From NCBI RefSeq assembly GCF_000374165.1, contig NZ_KB893718.1, positions 59,549 through 121,689 on the forward strand: a stretch of 62,141 nucleotides of DNA, written 5' to 3'. The number at the start of each line of letters is the position of its first letter. Positions within the stretch are counted from its first letter, which is position 1. The position numbers and the translations under genes are program-made. The notes under the pieces were generated by a model. It saw only the letters and a list, made by a program, of their open reading frames with translations, was not told the DNA's origin and did no database searches. The DNA comes from Parafrankia elaeagni (GTDB lineage: Bacteria > Actinomycetota > Actinomycetes > Frankiales > Frankiaceae). Of this stretch, positions 35,040 to 48,199 are shown piece by piece.

Positions 35040-36293
35040 GTGGCGGCCTCGTTCTTCGGACCAGCTGACGGCCCGGCTGCGGACGATTTCTCTGACCGGT
35101 ATTCACGTCAGGTGACGGACCAGGCGGCGGACCGGTCCGGCGAGGTCGCGGCGCCCGGGGCCTTCGTCCTTCCGGCCGAGGAAGGCGCCCACCGGCGTTT
35201 TGACCCGCTGACCGGCCGCTGGGTCCTGGTGTCGGCGGGGCGGGTCGCGCGCCCGTGGCGCGGCGGTGAGGAAAAGGTAACCACCACGCACGGTGCATAC
35301 GACCGGGAATGTCATCTCTGCCCGGGAAACGTGCGTGCTTCCGGAATAGCTAATCCGGACTATGCCGGTGTTTATGTCTTCGACAACGACTTTCCGGCGC
35401 TGCGCCCCGGTGCCCCGGCGGCGGTGGACGGTGTCGGCTGGGCGGGTGACGAGCCGGACACGCGGGCCGCGGCCCTGCTGCGGGCCCTGCCGGGGACGGG
35501 GACGTGCCGCGTCATCTGCTTCGATCCCCGCCACGACGACACACTGGCCAGCCTGCCGCTCGACCGGGTCCGGGCGGTGGTCGACACCTGGGCCGACCAG
35601 GAACGTGAGCTGGCCCGGACCTGGACCTGGGTACAGATCTTCGAGAACCGCGGGGCGGCGATGGGCGCCTCCAACCCGCACCCCCACGGCCAGATCTGGG
35701 CCTCCTCCTTCCTGCCCGACCTGCCGGCCGCGGAGGACCGGTCCCAGCGCGACTACCGACGCTCACACGGGACGTCGCTGCTGGTCGACTACGCGGCCCT
35801 GGAATCCGACCTCGACACCGCCGCCGGGGCGGCTGGGGCGGCTGGGGCCGGCCGGGTGGTCGTGGCGAACGAACACTGGGTCGTCGTCGTCCCGTACTGG
35901 GCGCTCTGGCCGTTCGAGACGCTGGTGCTGCCGCGCCGCCCGGTGCCGCTGCTGCACCAGCTGACCGACCCCGAACGCGACGCGCTGGCAGTGGTGCTCC
36001 GCACCCTGCTCCGCACCTACGACGCCCTGTTCGACACGCCCTTCCCCTACTCGATGGGCTGGCACGCCGCGCCCGGCCCGCACCCCGGCGCCGACGGCGC
36101 CGACGGCGCTGAGCCGGAGTGGGAGCACTGGCAGGTGCACGCGCACTTCCATCCGCCGTTGCTGCGGTCGTCCACCGTGCGCAAGCACGTGGTCGGGTAC
36201 GACATGTTCGCCGGCATGCAGCGGGACATCACCCCGGAGGACGCCGCCGAGCGGCTGCGAGCCGCCCGACGGCGCGCGGAGGGGGCGGAGTAG
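35040..36293 (+). CDS. galT: Galactose-1-phosphate uridylyltransferase
   Basis: An enzyme of about 417 residues in the Leloir pathway, exchanging UMP between UDP-glucose and galactose-1-phosphate. Zinc ligands are in ECHLCPGN (Cys91, Cys94). The active-site SNPHPHGQIWAS places the nucleophilic histidine at His216. A second histidine-rich stretch (HAHFHPPLLR) is also typical. The first ~45 residues are longer than usual and the GTG start is uncertain; a GTG near 35112 is an alternative. It diverges from the PhoX-like gene. Confidence 0.92.
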   Translation: MAASFFGPADGPAADDFSDRYSRQVTDQAADRSGEVAAPGAFVLPAEEGAHRRFDPLTGRWVLVSAGRVARPWRGGEEKVTTTHGAYDRECHLCPGNVRASGIANPDYAGVYVFDNDFPALRPGAPAAVDGVGWAGDEPDTRAAALLRALPGTGTCRVICFDPRHDDTLASLPLDRVRAVVDTWADQERELARTWTWVQIFENRGAAMGASNPHPHGQIWASSFLPDLPAAEDRSQRDYRRSHGTSLLVDYAALESDLDTAAGAAGAAGAGRVVVANEHWVVVVPYWALWPFETLVLPRRPVPLLHQLTDPERDALAVVLRTLLRTYDALFDTPFPYSMGWHAAPGPHPGADGADGAEPEWEHWQVHAHFHPPLLRSSTVRKHVVGYDMFAGMQRDITPEDAAERLRAARRRAEGAE

Positions 36294-36304
36294 TACCGGC
36301 GAGC

Positions 36305-36452
36305 GGCTGTGACGCGGGATTTCCGCGGGGCTGTGGCGCGGGATCCTCGCGGGGCCGTGGCAGCGGGCTGACCGGGACCCGGCGCGGCGTCCCGCCCGCG
36401 GCCCCGCGTCCCGCCCGCGGCCCCGCGTCCCGCCCGCGGCCCCGCGTCCCGC
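36305..36452. repeat. GC-rich tandem repeats between galT and the esterase gene
   Basis: Two arrays fill the 190-bp convergent gap. The first is a 24-bp unit in two imperfect copies (36305-36352). The second is a 19-bp unit, GCGTCCCGCCCGCGGCCCC, in three perfect copies plus nine bases (36387-36452). They may form structures that stop transcription; copy number could vary between strains. Confidence 0.85.
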
Positions 36453-36484
36453 GGTGGTCCGTTCGGGTGGTGGGTCGGGGCCGG

Positions 36485-37579
36485 TCAGGGGGTGCCGGCG
36501 AGCGCGTGCCTGCCGGCCCGCTGCCCGGCGGAGAACTCCCAGAGTCGGCCGACGGCCCACCAGGGCCATTCGTGGCCCCCCTGCCAGGGCACACCGACCA
36601 CTACCGAAGAGCTGGTCACCCGCGAGGACTCGGTGCGCGCGTCGGGGAATGAGACGTCGACGTAGTCCGACCAGCCGCCGCGCCAGGGCACCGTCGTGTC
36701 CTCGGTTCCGTGGATGTGCATCATCCGGATGGGGGACTGGTCGCAGGGCACGAGCAGGTGGCCCGCGACGACCCCGGCTGCGGCGAAGACGTCCGGTGCC
36801 TCGCAGACGGCGCGCGCCGCCATCATCCCGCCGTTCGAGTAACCCCAGACGTAGACCCGGGCGGGGTCGACCGAGGTCCGCCGGCTCGCGTCCGCCACCA
36901 GGTCGCGCAGGTAGGCGACGTCGTCCACGCCAGACGTCCCGGCGCAGCAGGTGCCGGCGTTCCAGGCCCCGTCCACGGCATGGCCGTAGGCCAGCGCGAA
37001 CCCGTGCCCGTCGGCGAACGGGGTGGCGCCGCTGATGTCGCGCATGACGGCCGCGTCGTGAAGATAGGCATGCAGGAGGACCACAAGGGGCCGTGGCTGG
37101 CCCGGTCGGACGGTGGTGTGCAGGTCGTAGCTTCGACCTGACCGCAGCGTGATCTCCGTGGTGTGGCTGACCGCCGGCCCGGCCGCGCCGATCCCGCCGG
37201 AATCCGCCGCGCCACCGCCTGCCGCGCCACCGCCTGCCGCGCCACCGCCCGGCGGGGGAGTACTCGCCTGTGGGAAGCCGGGCTCGGAGGTGAGGGTGCT
37301 CTCGTCCGTGGCGCCGGGCACCGATCCGGAGGCGGCGGGCGGGTCCGCGGTCGTCGCATCGGCCGCCCCCGGGGCGGCTGTGGCCTGCTGGCTGCTCGTG
37401 GCCGCGCCCGGGGGCGCCGTCGCCGCGGCGACCAGGTGTGCGGCGGAGCGTGCGGCCGGGTGGGGGTCCGCGGACGGGCCCAGTGCCATCTGTACCGCGG
37501 CGAGTGCCGCGAGTGGCAGACCCAGGGCGGCCAGGAGGATGATCACATACCTGCCGCCAGGCGCCACCGCACCCCCCAC
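36485..37579 (-). CDS. Secreted PHB-depolymerase/LpqC-like esterase
   Basis: A 364-residue alpha/beta hydrolase. An N-terminal membrane/signal segment (VIILLAALGLPLAALAAV) is followed by a Thr/Ala/Pro/Gly-rich spacer to ~135, then the catalytic domain. Nucleophile Ser248 is in WGYSNGGMMA, Asp294 in HGTEDTTVPW and a late His in GGHEWPWW. HAYLHDA forms the oxyanion region. Relatives act on polyhydroxyalkanoates or feruloyl esters outside the cell. The GTG start is acceptable but has no strong ribosome site. Confidence 0.82.
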   Translation of the reverse strand: MGGAVAPGGRYVIILLAALGLPLAALAAVQMALGPSADPHPAARSAAHLVAAATAPPGAATSSQQATAAPGAADATTADPPAASGSVPGATDESTLTSEPGFPQASTPPPGGGAAGGGAAGGGAADSGGIGAAGPAVSHTTEITLRSGRSYDLHTTVRPGQPRPLVVLLHAYLHDAAVMRDISGATPFADGHGFALAYGHAVDGAWNAGTCCAGTSGVDDVAYLRDLVADASRRTSVDPARVYVWGYSNGGMMAARAVCEAPDVFAAAGVVAGHLLVPCDQSPIRMMHIHGTEDTTVPWRGGWSDYVDVSFPDARTESSRVTSSSVVVGVPWQGGHEWPWWAVGRLWEFSAGQRAGRHALAGTP

Positions 37580-37727
37580 CCGGGCCCCGCGCGAACCTGG
37601 GTCCCACCGACGTCAACACAGCTGAGCGCAGCCCGAGCGGGCCACAATCAGTTAGATCTGGCAGACACTCATACGTCGTTGATTCCGCCGTAGGTTCTTG
37701 CCGAGGTCATCGTAATGCGCCTGGCCG

Positions 37728-37776
37728 GAGACGCCGGTAGCCCCACCAGGGACTGGCCGCGCCAGCCGGGCGTCTC
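37728..37776 (-). terminator. Hairpin after hrpA
   Basis: GAGACGCC (37728-37735) pairs with GGCGTCTC (37769-37776) around an inner CTGG/CCAG mini-stem, 40-90 nt beyond the hrpA stop codon. It is a possible terminator of moderate strength. Confidence 0.4.
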
Positions 37777-37815
37777 ACCGCCGGGCGGGTGCCCCAGCTG
37801 CGCCTCGGACGTGTC

Positions 37816-42009
<4,194 letters not shown>

Positions 42010-42365
42010 AGACGGCGTGTTTTCCCGGGCGGTCGTCGAGTTCCTGGGTGCTCCGGCGGGCTGGGTGACAACCGGAGGTGCATGACCGGTCGTATCCTGC
42101 CCGGGCCGTGGCGGCGGGTGCCGTCACGGTGCGGCTGGACTCCCGGGGGAGCCTCCGAGGGAGCATTCTGCCCCGGACGCCGCGCGATGGCACCTGCTTT
42201 TCGCAGCGTCCGGCTGCCGTCACACATTCCCGTCCGGCCTGTCCGGTCTGTCCGGCCTCGCGCCGCTTCCGCCGGGCGCTGGCTGCGGCTGGGCGCCCGC
42301 CGGAGCCTCGCCGCCCGCCGGAGTCTCGCGCCTGCCGGCCCCGGCAACCCACGGGACCGCCCTGG
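42010..42365. other. 356-bp gap without a recognised gene
   Basis: This is the region upstream of hrpA and downstream of the DUF1772 gene. It contains an 18-bp tandem duplication at 42294-42329 and no frame with family resemblance. The hrpA promoter should be at its left side. Confidence 0.4.
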
Positions 42366-42827
42366 TCAGGCCGTGGTTGCCGCGAGCGCGAGCAGCACCA
42401 GCGCGATGACGGCGGCGGACGTCCGGATGGTGTTGAAGAAGTCCCAGCGGGCCCGCTGGGACTGCCAGTCGCTGGGCGGGGCTTCCGGCTGCCAGGTCGC
42501 CATCGCGTTGTTGATGGGGAGATCCCCGCGCACCGTGACGATGATGTTGGTGAGCACCGCGACGGTGGCGACCGCGGCGAGGACGGCGCAGGTGGTCTCT
42601 CCGTCGACGCCCGCGGCGATGGCCAGCGCCGCGGTGACCACCAGGCTGACGATCTGCAGGGGCTTCATCAACTTCGGGTAGCTGACGTCGAAGGCCTGCT
42701 TCACCTGCACGTACGAGGTGGTGGGCAGAGAGTGCAGGGCGGGCCGAACGGCAACCAGGCCGACGGTCATCGTTCCCGCGACGAGTCCGGTCAGAACGAG
42801 GGAGACCACGACGAGTGCCGAGACCAT
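42366..42827 (-). CDS. DUF1772 membrane protein
   Basis: A 153-residue protein with about four membrane helices and the DUF1772 pattern (FDVSYPKLMKPLQIVSL, VRGDLPINNAMATW, RARWDFFNTIRTSAA). Some relatives are anthrone-oxygenase-like enzymes in polyketide clusters; no such cluster is present here, so function is open. The ATG at 42827 follows GGAGAG with 10-nt spacing; a longer start 28 codons upstream is possible. Confidence 0.78.
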   Translation of the reverse strand: MVSALVVVSLVLTGLVAGTMTVGLVAVRPALHSLPTTSYVQVKQAFDVSYPKLMKPLQIVSLVVTAALAIAAGVDGETTCAVLAAVATVAVLTNIIVTVRGDLPINNAMATWQPEAPPSDWQSQRARWDFFNTIRTSAAVIALVLLALAATTA

Positions 42828-43293
42828 GATTCTACGGCTCTCCATCCTGCACGCGGCTGAGTGGGATGCATTCATACCAAGAGCCGCATCGCGCCGCACC
42901 GTAATGCCCATTTCATGTGGACAATTCGGTCAAGCAGGGCGCGTTTTGCAGGGCATTGCATTTGCATTTGCAATTGCAGAAGCGGGGTAAGGTGCACCTG
43001 ATCGAGCGGGCCGTTCGGATGGACGCTCACTGCGGGACGTGGCGGTGGGGACACACGGCGGCCGATCGGACCCGGCGGGATCCCGCGGGTCGCCGGACCA
43101 GGCACGGGCGGGCGGGCCTGGGTGGAGGCGCCGGCCGGTCCGGCGGAAATGGCCTGCGGATCTGCTGCAAAGAAAGCGCGAAGAGTTTTCCGTGCCACCG
43201 GCGTGCTGCTGCCACCCGGCAACCACGGGGTGGCCGGTGTCGGGACCGGGGCCGGGGCCGGGGGACCGGGACCGGCTGTGCCGGCGGAGTCGG
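42828..43293. other. 466-bp gap with hexamer repeats
   Basis: The gap between the DUF1772 start and the XRE-regulator stop holds no convincing gene. It includes an AT-richer island at 42900-42995 with four TTGCA-N units, probably the DUF1772 promoter region. Confidence 0.4.
42956..42979. repeat. Four TTGCA-N hexamers
   Basis: TTGCAT, TTGCAT, TTGCAA and TTGCAG follow one another without gaps. The array lies in an AT-richer pocket about 130 bp upstream of the DUF1772 gene on the minus strand. It may be a binding array or a slippage product. Confidence 0.7.
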
Positions 43294-44157
43294 TCAGAGC
43301 TGGGCGACGATGCGGTTCAGGAGGTCGGGAGTGGAAGCCGGCTGCGGGCTGTCAACCGTGAGTCGATTCATCGCCTGCGCGTAAATGTCCACGTCTTCCC
43401 GTTTGTCCATATAGACCGCGCCGGTGAGCTGCTCCAGATAGACGACGTCCGGCAGATCCTGCTCCGGGAACCGCAGAATGGTGAAGGCGCCGCCCTCGGC
43501 GGCGTGCCCGCCGAATGCGAACGGCATGATCTGCAGTGTCAGGTTCGGGAGCGCGCAGAGCGCGATCAGGTGCTCGAGCTGCGCCCGCATGACCTTGGGG
43601 CCGCCGATGGGCCGGCACAGCGCGGCCTCGTCGATCACCACCCAGAGTCGCAGTGGTGTCTCGCGGTGCAGGACCTTCTGCCGGTTCATCCGGACGTTCA
43701 CGCGCCGCTCGAGGACGTCGGGGGGCGTCCCGCCGCTGTCGAGGTTGATGACCGACCGGGCGTAGTCCTCGGTCTGCAGCAGGCCAGGGATGAACTGAAG
43801 CTCATAGGTCCGGATGAGCGCCGCCGCCTCCTCGAGCCCGATGTAGGGCTGGAACCAGTTCGGCAGTACATCCCCGTAGCCGTGCCACCAGCCCGGGCGG
43901 TTGGCCTCCCGGACGAGGGAGAGGAGGGGCTCGCGCTCGTCGCTGTCCGTCACGCCGTAGAGGGTGAGGAGGTCCTCGACGTCCCGCCCCTTGAAGCTCA
44001 CCCGGCCGAGCTCCATCCGGCTGATCTTCGATTCGGAGGCCCGGATGTGGTAACCGGCATCTTCGCGGCTTATGCCCTTTTCCTCCCGAAGCCGACGGAG
44101 CTGCGAACCGAGCAGGATCCGACGGACTGTCGGACCGCCACCCGGTTGAGTGGTCAT
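43294..44157 (-). CDS. XRE-family regulator with DUF5753 domain
   Basis: A 287-residue protein. The N-terminal Xre helix-turn-helix (LGSQLRRLREEKGISREDAGYHI then SESKISRMELGR) is followed by the DUF5753 domain (residues ~90-270; YELQFIPGLLQTEDYAR, PFAFGGHAAEGGAFTIL). Such proteins are abundant in filamentous actinobacteria and pair with small DUF397 proteins, as in the WhiJ and AbaA-like loci. The ATG at 44157 follows GAGGGGG. Its likely partner is at 45776, unusually far away. Confidence 0.92.
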   Translation of the reverse strand: MTTQPGGGPTVRRILLGSQLRRLREEKGISREDAGYHIRASESKISRMELGRVSFKGRDVEDLLTLYGVTDSDEREPLLSLVREANRPGWWHGYGDVLPNWFQPYIGLEEAAALIRTYELQFIPGLLQTEDYARSVINLDSGGTPPDVLERRVNVRMNRQKVLHRETPLRLWVVIDEAALCRPIGGPKVMRAQLEHLIALCALPNLTLQIMPFAFGGHAAEGGAFTILRFPEQDLPDVVYLEQLTGAVYMDKREDVDIYAQAMNRLTVDSPQPASTPDLLNRIVAQL

Positions 44158-45775
44158 CACTGTCGGCCCCCTCGTCATTGGTCTATAGGAGAGTATGTCA
44201 TTCGATCTTTGGTCCAGGTTCACCCCATCCCTTCCCCGCCCCCTTCAACGGGATCGGCTCCGGCCTGGTGAACCAGATACGTATACACGGTTGACGCAGT
44301 GTGTTCGTTGTCGACTGTCATTGGCTGCGATCCGCCTGCGATCAGGCCGCTCCGGATACCGGCCGGCCAATGCGCCCCGCGCACAGTGCTGATTGCGCCT
44401 CGCGACGGGCCGGCGACAGGAGAGGGCCTCCGCTGCGGGCGCCGGTGCCGGGGGTGGAGCCCGCACGGCTCCCGCTTCCGCCGATCCGGGGGCCGCCCGG
44501 CGAACAGTTTCGTCGCCAACGGCCTGCGCAGCCAGGTGCTTGTCCGCCCGGACCCCCTCGCCCCGATCAGTGTTACCGGGACGTCACTGTGGCAGAAGGG
44601 GCCGTCATGGTCGAGTGGTTGCCCACCGCCGCAGTGCGGCCCTGGGCCGCGCGTCGGTGATCTCGTCAACGGACCGGAAACATGCCCGGGCCGCCTGCGG
44701 CACACCCTCCCTCATCGACGTTCCCTGTTGTTCACCCGGTGTGCTGTTCATTCGCGTCACTGCCATCGTCGAGGTCCTTCGGCAGTGGCACCGCAGGAGC
44801 GGCGCCACTGTTTGCCCGGCCCGTCGGCCGCCGCGTACGCGGGCCGGAATCGGACAGCGTGTCGACCGTACCGCTTCGCCGGGCGCGCGTTGCCGGGTCA
44901 CGGGACCTTCGTCGCCGCCCGGAAGGCGGGTTCGCGGGCGGGCGCGGCCCACCGCCGTACTGCCCCTGAATCCCGTGAGAACGCAGCTCGGAGCGCACGT
45001 CAACCGGTTTCCGGGGCCCCCGTGGACGGCCGCGGAGCGGCGCCGCCGGGGAGCCGTTCGTCCCCGGCGCCCGATCCGGTGAACCGGCACGATCAGGTGA
45101 TCATGGTTGCCGGCCCGCCACGCGGGCTACCCCGAGGCAACGCTTCCGGCGCCGCCCGTGTCTGGGCCGTGCCGTCTCGTCCTGCCCATGGCCGGCGCGG
45201 GGCTGGCCGGTGTGGAGCCGGGCGGTGTGGAGCCGGGTGCGGCGCCGCACCGCCCGGCCCGGGCCTCTGCCGGTCGACAGGCAGGGTCACCACGAGCACA
45301 ACCAATGAGCTATCGGTTCGGGAGGCCTGCTCGCCGGGGGAGCGGGTCTGGTGACGGGGTGCGCGTGAAGGCCGTTCGCCGGTGGTGGCCGGATGCTGTG
45401 CGGACGCACGGTGCGACGGGCAGGTAGTGGCCATGTTTTTGTTTCACGTGTGAATAGTGTGCATGCGGAGTTCTTTGGTGGGTCGCGTGCGGACCGGCGG
45501 ATGGCGTTCGGGGGTGGCGGTCGAATGTCGTTTGCACATGACCTCCGGTCGGATGCACGTGCACACGCGCGTGCTGTATCGTGAGCCGAAGTCCGTGCAA
45601 GCGCACGAGCCCACCCCTGGGAGGGAGGTAGGACGAGGTCTCTCGTCGGCCGAGCCCCAGTGCGGCGGGTGGTTTCGTAGCTGCGGACGAGCCGTGAGCG
45701 GCCAGGGTGGAAGGGGTCCAGCCCGCGGCAGCGAACGCCTGGCTCCGGACGTAAAGAAACTTCAGGAGACCAACC
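44158..45775. other. 1.6-kb stretch without a recognisable gene
   Basis: Open frames exist in all directions, but their products are Arg/Pro/Ser-rich, lack family resemblance and show no clear ribosome site. Two AT-richer pockets (44160-44220, upstream of the XRE gene, and 45420-45620, before the DUF397 gene) look like promoter regions. The middle could be a decayed gene or an unrecognised RNA. Confidence 0.45.
45533..45563. promoter_or_regulatory. Paired TGCACRTG elements upstream of the DUF397 gene
   Basis: TGCACATG (45533-45540) and TGCACGTG (45554-45561) are 21 bp apart, two helical turns. The second lies in a perfect TGCACGTGCA palindrome. They lie about 215-240 bp before the DUF397 start and are candidate operators for the paired XRE regulator. 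Confidence 0.45.
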
Positions 45776-46012
45776 TTGTCCAAGATCTACAGTGGTATGC
45801 CGGCCGCGGCCCTGCAATGGGTCACGTGGCAGAAGAGTCGGCGGAGCAACTCACAGGGCAACTGCGTCGAGATGGCGCGACTGCCGGGTGATGCGGTGGC
45901 CGTCCGGAACTCCAGGCATCCCGACGGGCCCGCCCTCGTCTACACGCGGGCCGAGATTGAGGCGCTGATCCTGGGCGCGAAGGACGGGGATTTCGACAAC
46001 CTGCTCATCTGA
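45776..46012 (+). CDS. DUF397 protein
   Basis: A 78-residue DUF397 member: WQKSRRSNSQGNCVEMARL, then VAVRNSRHPDGPALVYT and a C-terminal helix. DUF397 proteins work with XRE/DUF5753 regulators in actinobacterial development and antibiotic control. The TTG start is supported by AGGAG seven nt upstream; no ATG or GTG fits better. Confidence 0.9.
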   Translation: MSKIYSGMPAAALQWVTWQKSRRSNSQGNCVEMARLPGDAVAVRNSRHPDGPALVYTRAEIEALILGAKDGDFDNLLI

Positions 46013-46503
46013 CAGGGAACGGTCTGACCGCCCCGCCCGCAGATGGCGCGGTCCCCGTGGGGGCCGCCTGCAGTCACAGCTCGGCGCTTTCGCCCGGGCA
46101 CATCGCACCAACGCCGACGAGCGGGTTTCCGGATCGCACCGGGCCAGCCGACTGTTCGGCGCTACGACGAGGTCCCGCTGACGTCCAGCTGGGCTCGATG
46201 TAGTCCGACCCGCTTCGGGTCGTGGCCGGACAGCGGCGTCCGGTCCCGACCTTTGCCTGGGGAGCCCGGCGCAGTGCCAGGCGCCTTGTCCGCCTGTACC
46301 CGGCACGGCTCTCCGGAGCCGGTGGGCCCTGTCTGGAGGTTGATGGTGTGAACCGGCACTCCGGCATGCTGGCAGATTCCTGCCAGAGTGCGCCGCCCCG
46401 CTCGTGGAAGGTGAGCCCGGCGCCCGTACCGCACCGAACCGACCTCGACCGCCCGGGGCTGACGCGAGCGCTGCCACGCCCCGCACGCGCACCGGAGAGC
46501 CGC
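46013..46503. other. 491-bp gap with terminator hairpins
   Basis: No gene is recognisable between the DUF397 gene and the next coding region. A hairpin closes off the DUF397 gene at its left end and a smaller one (GACCCG-CTT-CGGGTC, 46207-46221) lies in the middle. Confidence 0.4.
46048..46067 (+). terminator. Hairpin after the DUF397 gene
   Basis: GCGGTCCCC and GGGGGCCGC form a nine-pair stem (one T-G pair) with a tight GT centre, 36 nt after the stop codon. Confidence 0.5.
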
Positions 46504-47235
46504 ATGACGACGCCGATCGAGACCCCTGATCGGATCTTCACCTCCGGTGATCTCCCGCTTCTGTCGCTGCCGAGGGCCGACGGTCTGATCATCTGCCGGT
46601 GGCTTCCCGACTCCGCGGTGGTGGGCGCGTGGTCCGCCGGCGGCGTCGACACCGTCCTCGAACGCCGCCGGGCGCAGGTGGGCTTCGAGCTGGTGGAGCC
46701 GAGCTGGCTGGCCCGTGCCGCCGCGGACCGGGTGCGCGGCCCCGGCGTGGACGCCGTCGTCATGCACGCGCAGAGCGGCCTGCCCGGACGTAGCGCCCTC
46801 GCGCTCGCGTTCGCGTCCCATCTGCGCGCTGTTCTGCTGCGGGCCGAGCAGCCCGGCCATGTCATCACCGCCGGGACCCGCCCCGACCTGACCGGCCTGT
46901 CCGGGCTCGTGCGCGTCCCGCATCTGGTCACGGTCACGGACGCCACCGGCGCGATCGCGGACACGGTCGTCTGGGAGGTCATGACCGAGGCGCGGTTCGA
47001 CGCCTGGCTGGACGGCGCGCCCCGGCCGGACCAGCCTGCGATCGAAGCCCACCTGCCGGGCCTGCTCCGCCTGCGCGGCCTGCACCGCGCCGGTCGCCTC
47101 GACCCGCGATACGCCGCGGCGCTGCTGGACGTGATCGGCGGGGGCGGGATCGCGCAGGGGACGGTCTCCACCAGCCTCATCCATCGCTTTCCGGGGGTGG
47201 CCCTGCCGCTGGCCGCGGCTACCGCGGCCGCGTGA
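46504..47235 (+). CDS. Hypothetical protein, 243 residues
   Basis: I do not recognise a family. The protein is mixed alpha/beta, ends in an Ala-rich tail and has neither signal peptide nor membrane segment. Codon use shows strong third-position GC, supporting real coding. The ATG at 46504 follows GGAGAG; the reading frame stays open ~90 codons upstream but with weaker codon bias. It converges with the winged-helix gene at 47414 across a T-tailed terminator. Confidence 0.65.
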   Translation: MTTPIETPDRIFTSGDLPLLSLPRADGLIICRWLPDSAVVGAWSAGGVDTVLERRRAQVGFELVEPSWLARAAADRVRGPGVDAVVMHAQSGLPGRSALALAFASHLRAVLLRAEQPGHVITAGTRPDLTGLSGLVRVPHLVTVTDATGAIADTVVWEVMTEARFDAWLDGAPRPDQPAIEAHLPGLLRLRGLHRAGRLDPRYAAALLDVIGGGGIAQGTVSTSLIHRFPGVALPLAAATAAA

Positions 47236-47344
47236 GCTCTACCGGGCCCGCCCGGTCCCGGTAGCCGGTTCGGACCATGTGTGACGATCCCGCGGGCGCA
47301 TCCCATTGCGTCCGGCGGTTCAAGGGTGCAAACATGGAACAGCT

Positions 47345-47379
47345 GCCCGGGGATCCCCCCGTACCCCGGGCGGCCTTTT
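47345..47379. terminator. Rho-independent terminator with T-run
   Basis: GCCCGGGG (47345-47352) pairs with CCCCGGGC (47364-47371), followed within four bases by TTTT. It is the only textbook T-tailed terminator noticed in the window, 110 nt after the hypothetical gene. An 18-bp unit, TGTCGGCCTCGTGTTCAC, is then duplicated in tandem (47382-47417) into the end of the opposite gene. Confidence 0.8.
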
Positions 47380-47413
47380 CGTGTCGGCCTCGTGTTCACT
47401 GTCGGCCTCGTGT

Positions 47414-48199
47414 TCACGCCGGTGTCAGACCGGCCCGCCTGTTCTCCTGACCGGCCCGGCAGGCCACCAGGGCTGGCAGGCCGGGGACAAGGCGGTCGGG
47501 GATGCGGACGAACGCCGGGGTACCCGGCTCCGACCCGTCTGCCCGGATCTGCCCGACGGCCCGCGCCAGCGCCTCCTCGACGAGGTCCGCCAAACCACCA
47601 CTCATCCCCGGAACGGCGTAGATCGCCCGCGGGAACCGCCGCAGCAGATCGGTGGCCGCAGTGGTCATCGACGCGGCCCCCTGATAGACCCGTTCGACCC
47701 GCACGGCGGCGCATGAGCCGTCCGCCAGCTGCGCGACGCCGTCCGGGACGCACGCACCGGCGCTGACCGCGGCCCGGTTCTCCGCGCGCCACCGGTGAGC
47801 GCTGATCCAGCCGACCACCGCTGAACCAGCGGCCTGCGGCTGGTGTTCCAGCAGCAGGCGGGTGCGGGCCGTCTCAGCCGCGTGCACCGCGGCGGTCACC
47901 GGCGCCACGGCGGCGTGGTCGACCTCGCCGACCAGGCGTGTGCCGTCCTCCGTGAGCCGCACGATGCGGCCCCGGTTGGCGAACAGGCCGTCAGCCTGGA
48001 CGAGATCGGCCTGCCGCCAGCGCCGCACGACGGCCCGAGCCGCGTCACGGGATGTCCGCATGGCCGGGTCGAGCACGACAGCCAGGTCGTCCTCGTAGGC
48101 GGAGCCCATCTCCAACAGCCAGCTCAGACACCGGAAGTCCCGTGCGTTGATCCGGATGCACCCTTTGTCTGATCGTTCCTTCCGGCTCTGCTGTTCCAT
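47414..48199 (-). CDS. Winged-helix protein resembling replication-relaxation proteins
   Basis: A 261-residue protein. Its N-terminal ~90 residues (INARDFRCLSWLLEMG, then ARAVVRRWRQADLVQ and an acidic/basic wing RGRIVRLTEDGTRLVG) look like a winged helix of the type found in replication-relaxation and mobile-element proteins of actinobacteria. The C-terminal half is unrecognised and Ala-rich. The ATG at 48199 follows AGGAAAGG. Function is not proven; no relaxase or integrase is nearby. Confidence 0.65.
   Translation of the reverse strand: MEQQSRKERSDKGCIRINARDFRCLSWLLEMGSAYEDDLAVVLDPAMRTSRDAARAVVRRWRQADLVQADGLFANRGRIVRLTEDGTRLVGEVDHAAVAPVTAAVHAAETARTRLLLEHQPQAAGSAVVGWISAHRWRAENRAAVSAGACVPDGVAQLADGSCAAVRVERVYQGAASMTTAATDLLRRFPRAIYAVPGMSGGLADLVEEALARAVGQIRADGSEPGTPAFVRIPDRLVPGLPALVACRAGQENRRAGLTPA

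Noticed and set aside
36387-36452. Tandem 19-bp repeats considered as a CRISPR array
   Set aside because: The units are directly adjacent with no spacers, and no cas gene is present.
35763-37619. A 618-codon minus-strand frame over galT and the esterase
   Set aside because: It crosses tandem repeats and two real genes; product is Arg/Gly/Pro-rich and unlike any family.
44299-45354. A 351-codon plus frame in the XRE-DUF397 gap
   Set aside because: Product composition is random-like (many Arg, Pro, Ser, Cys), no ribosome site, weak third-position bias.
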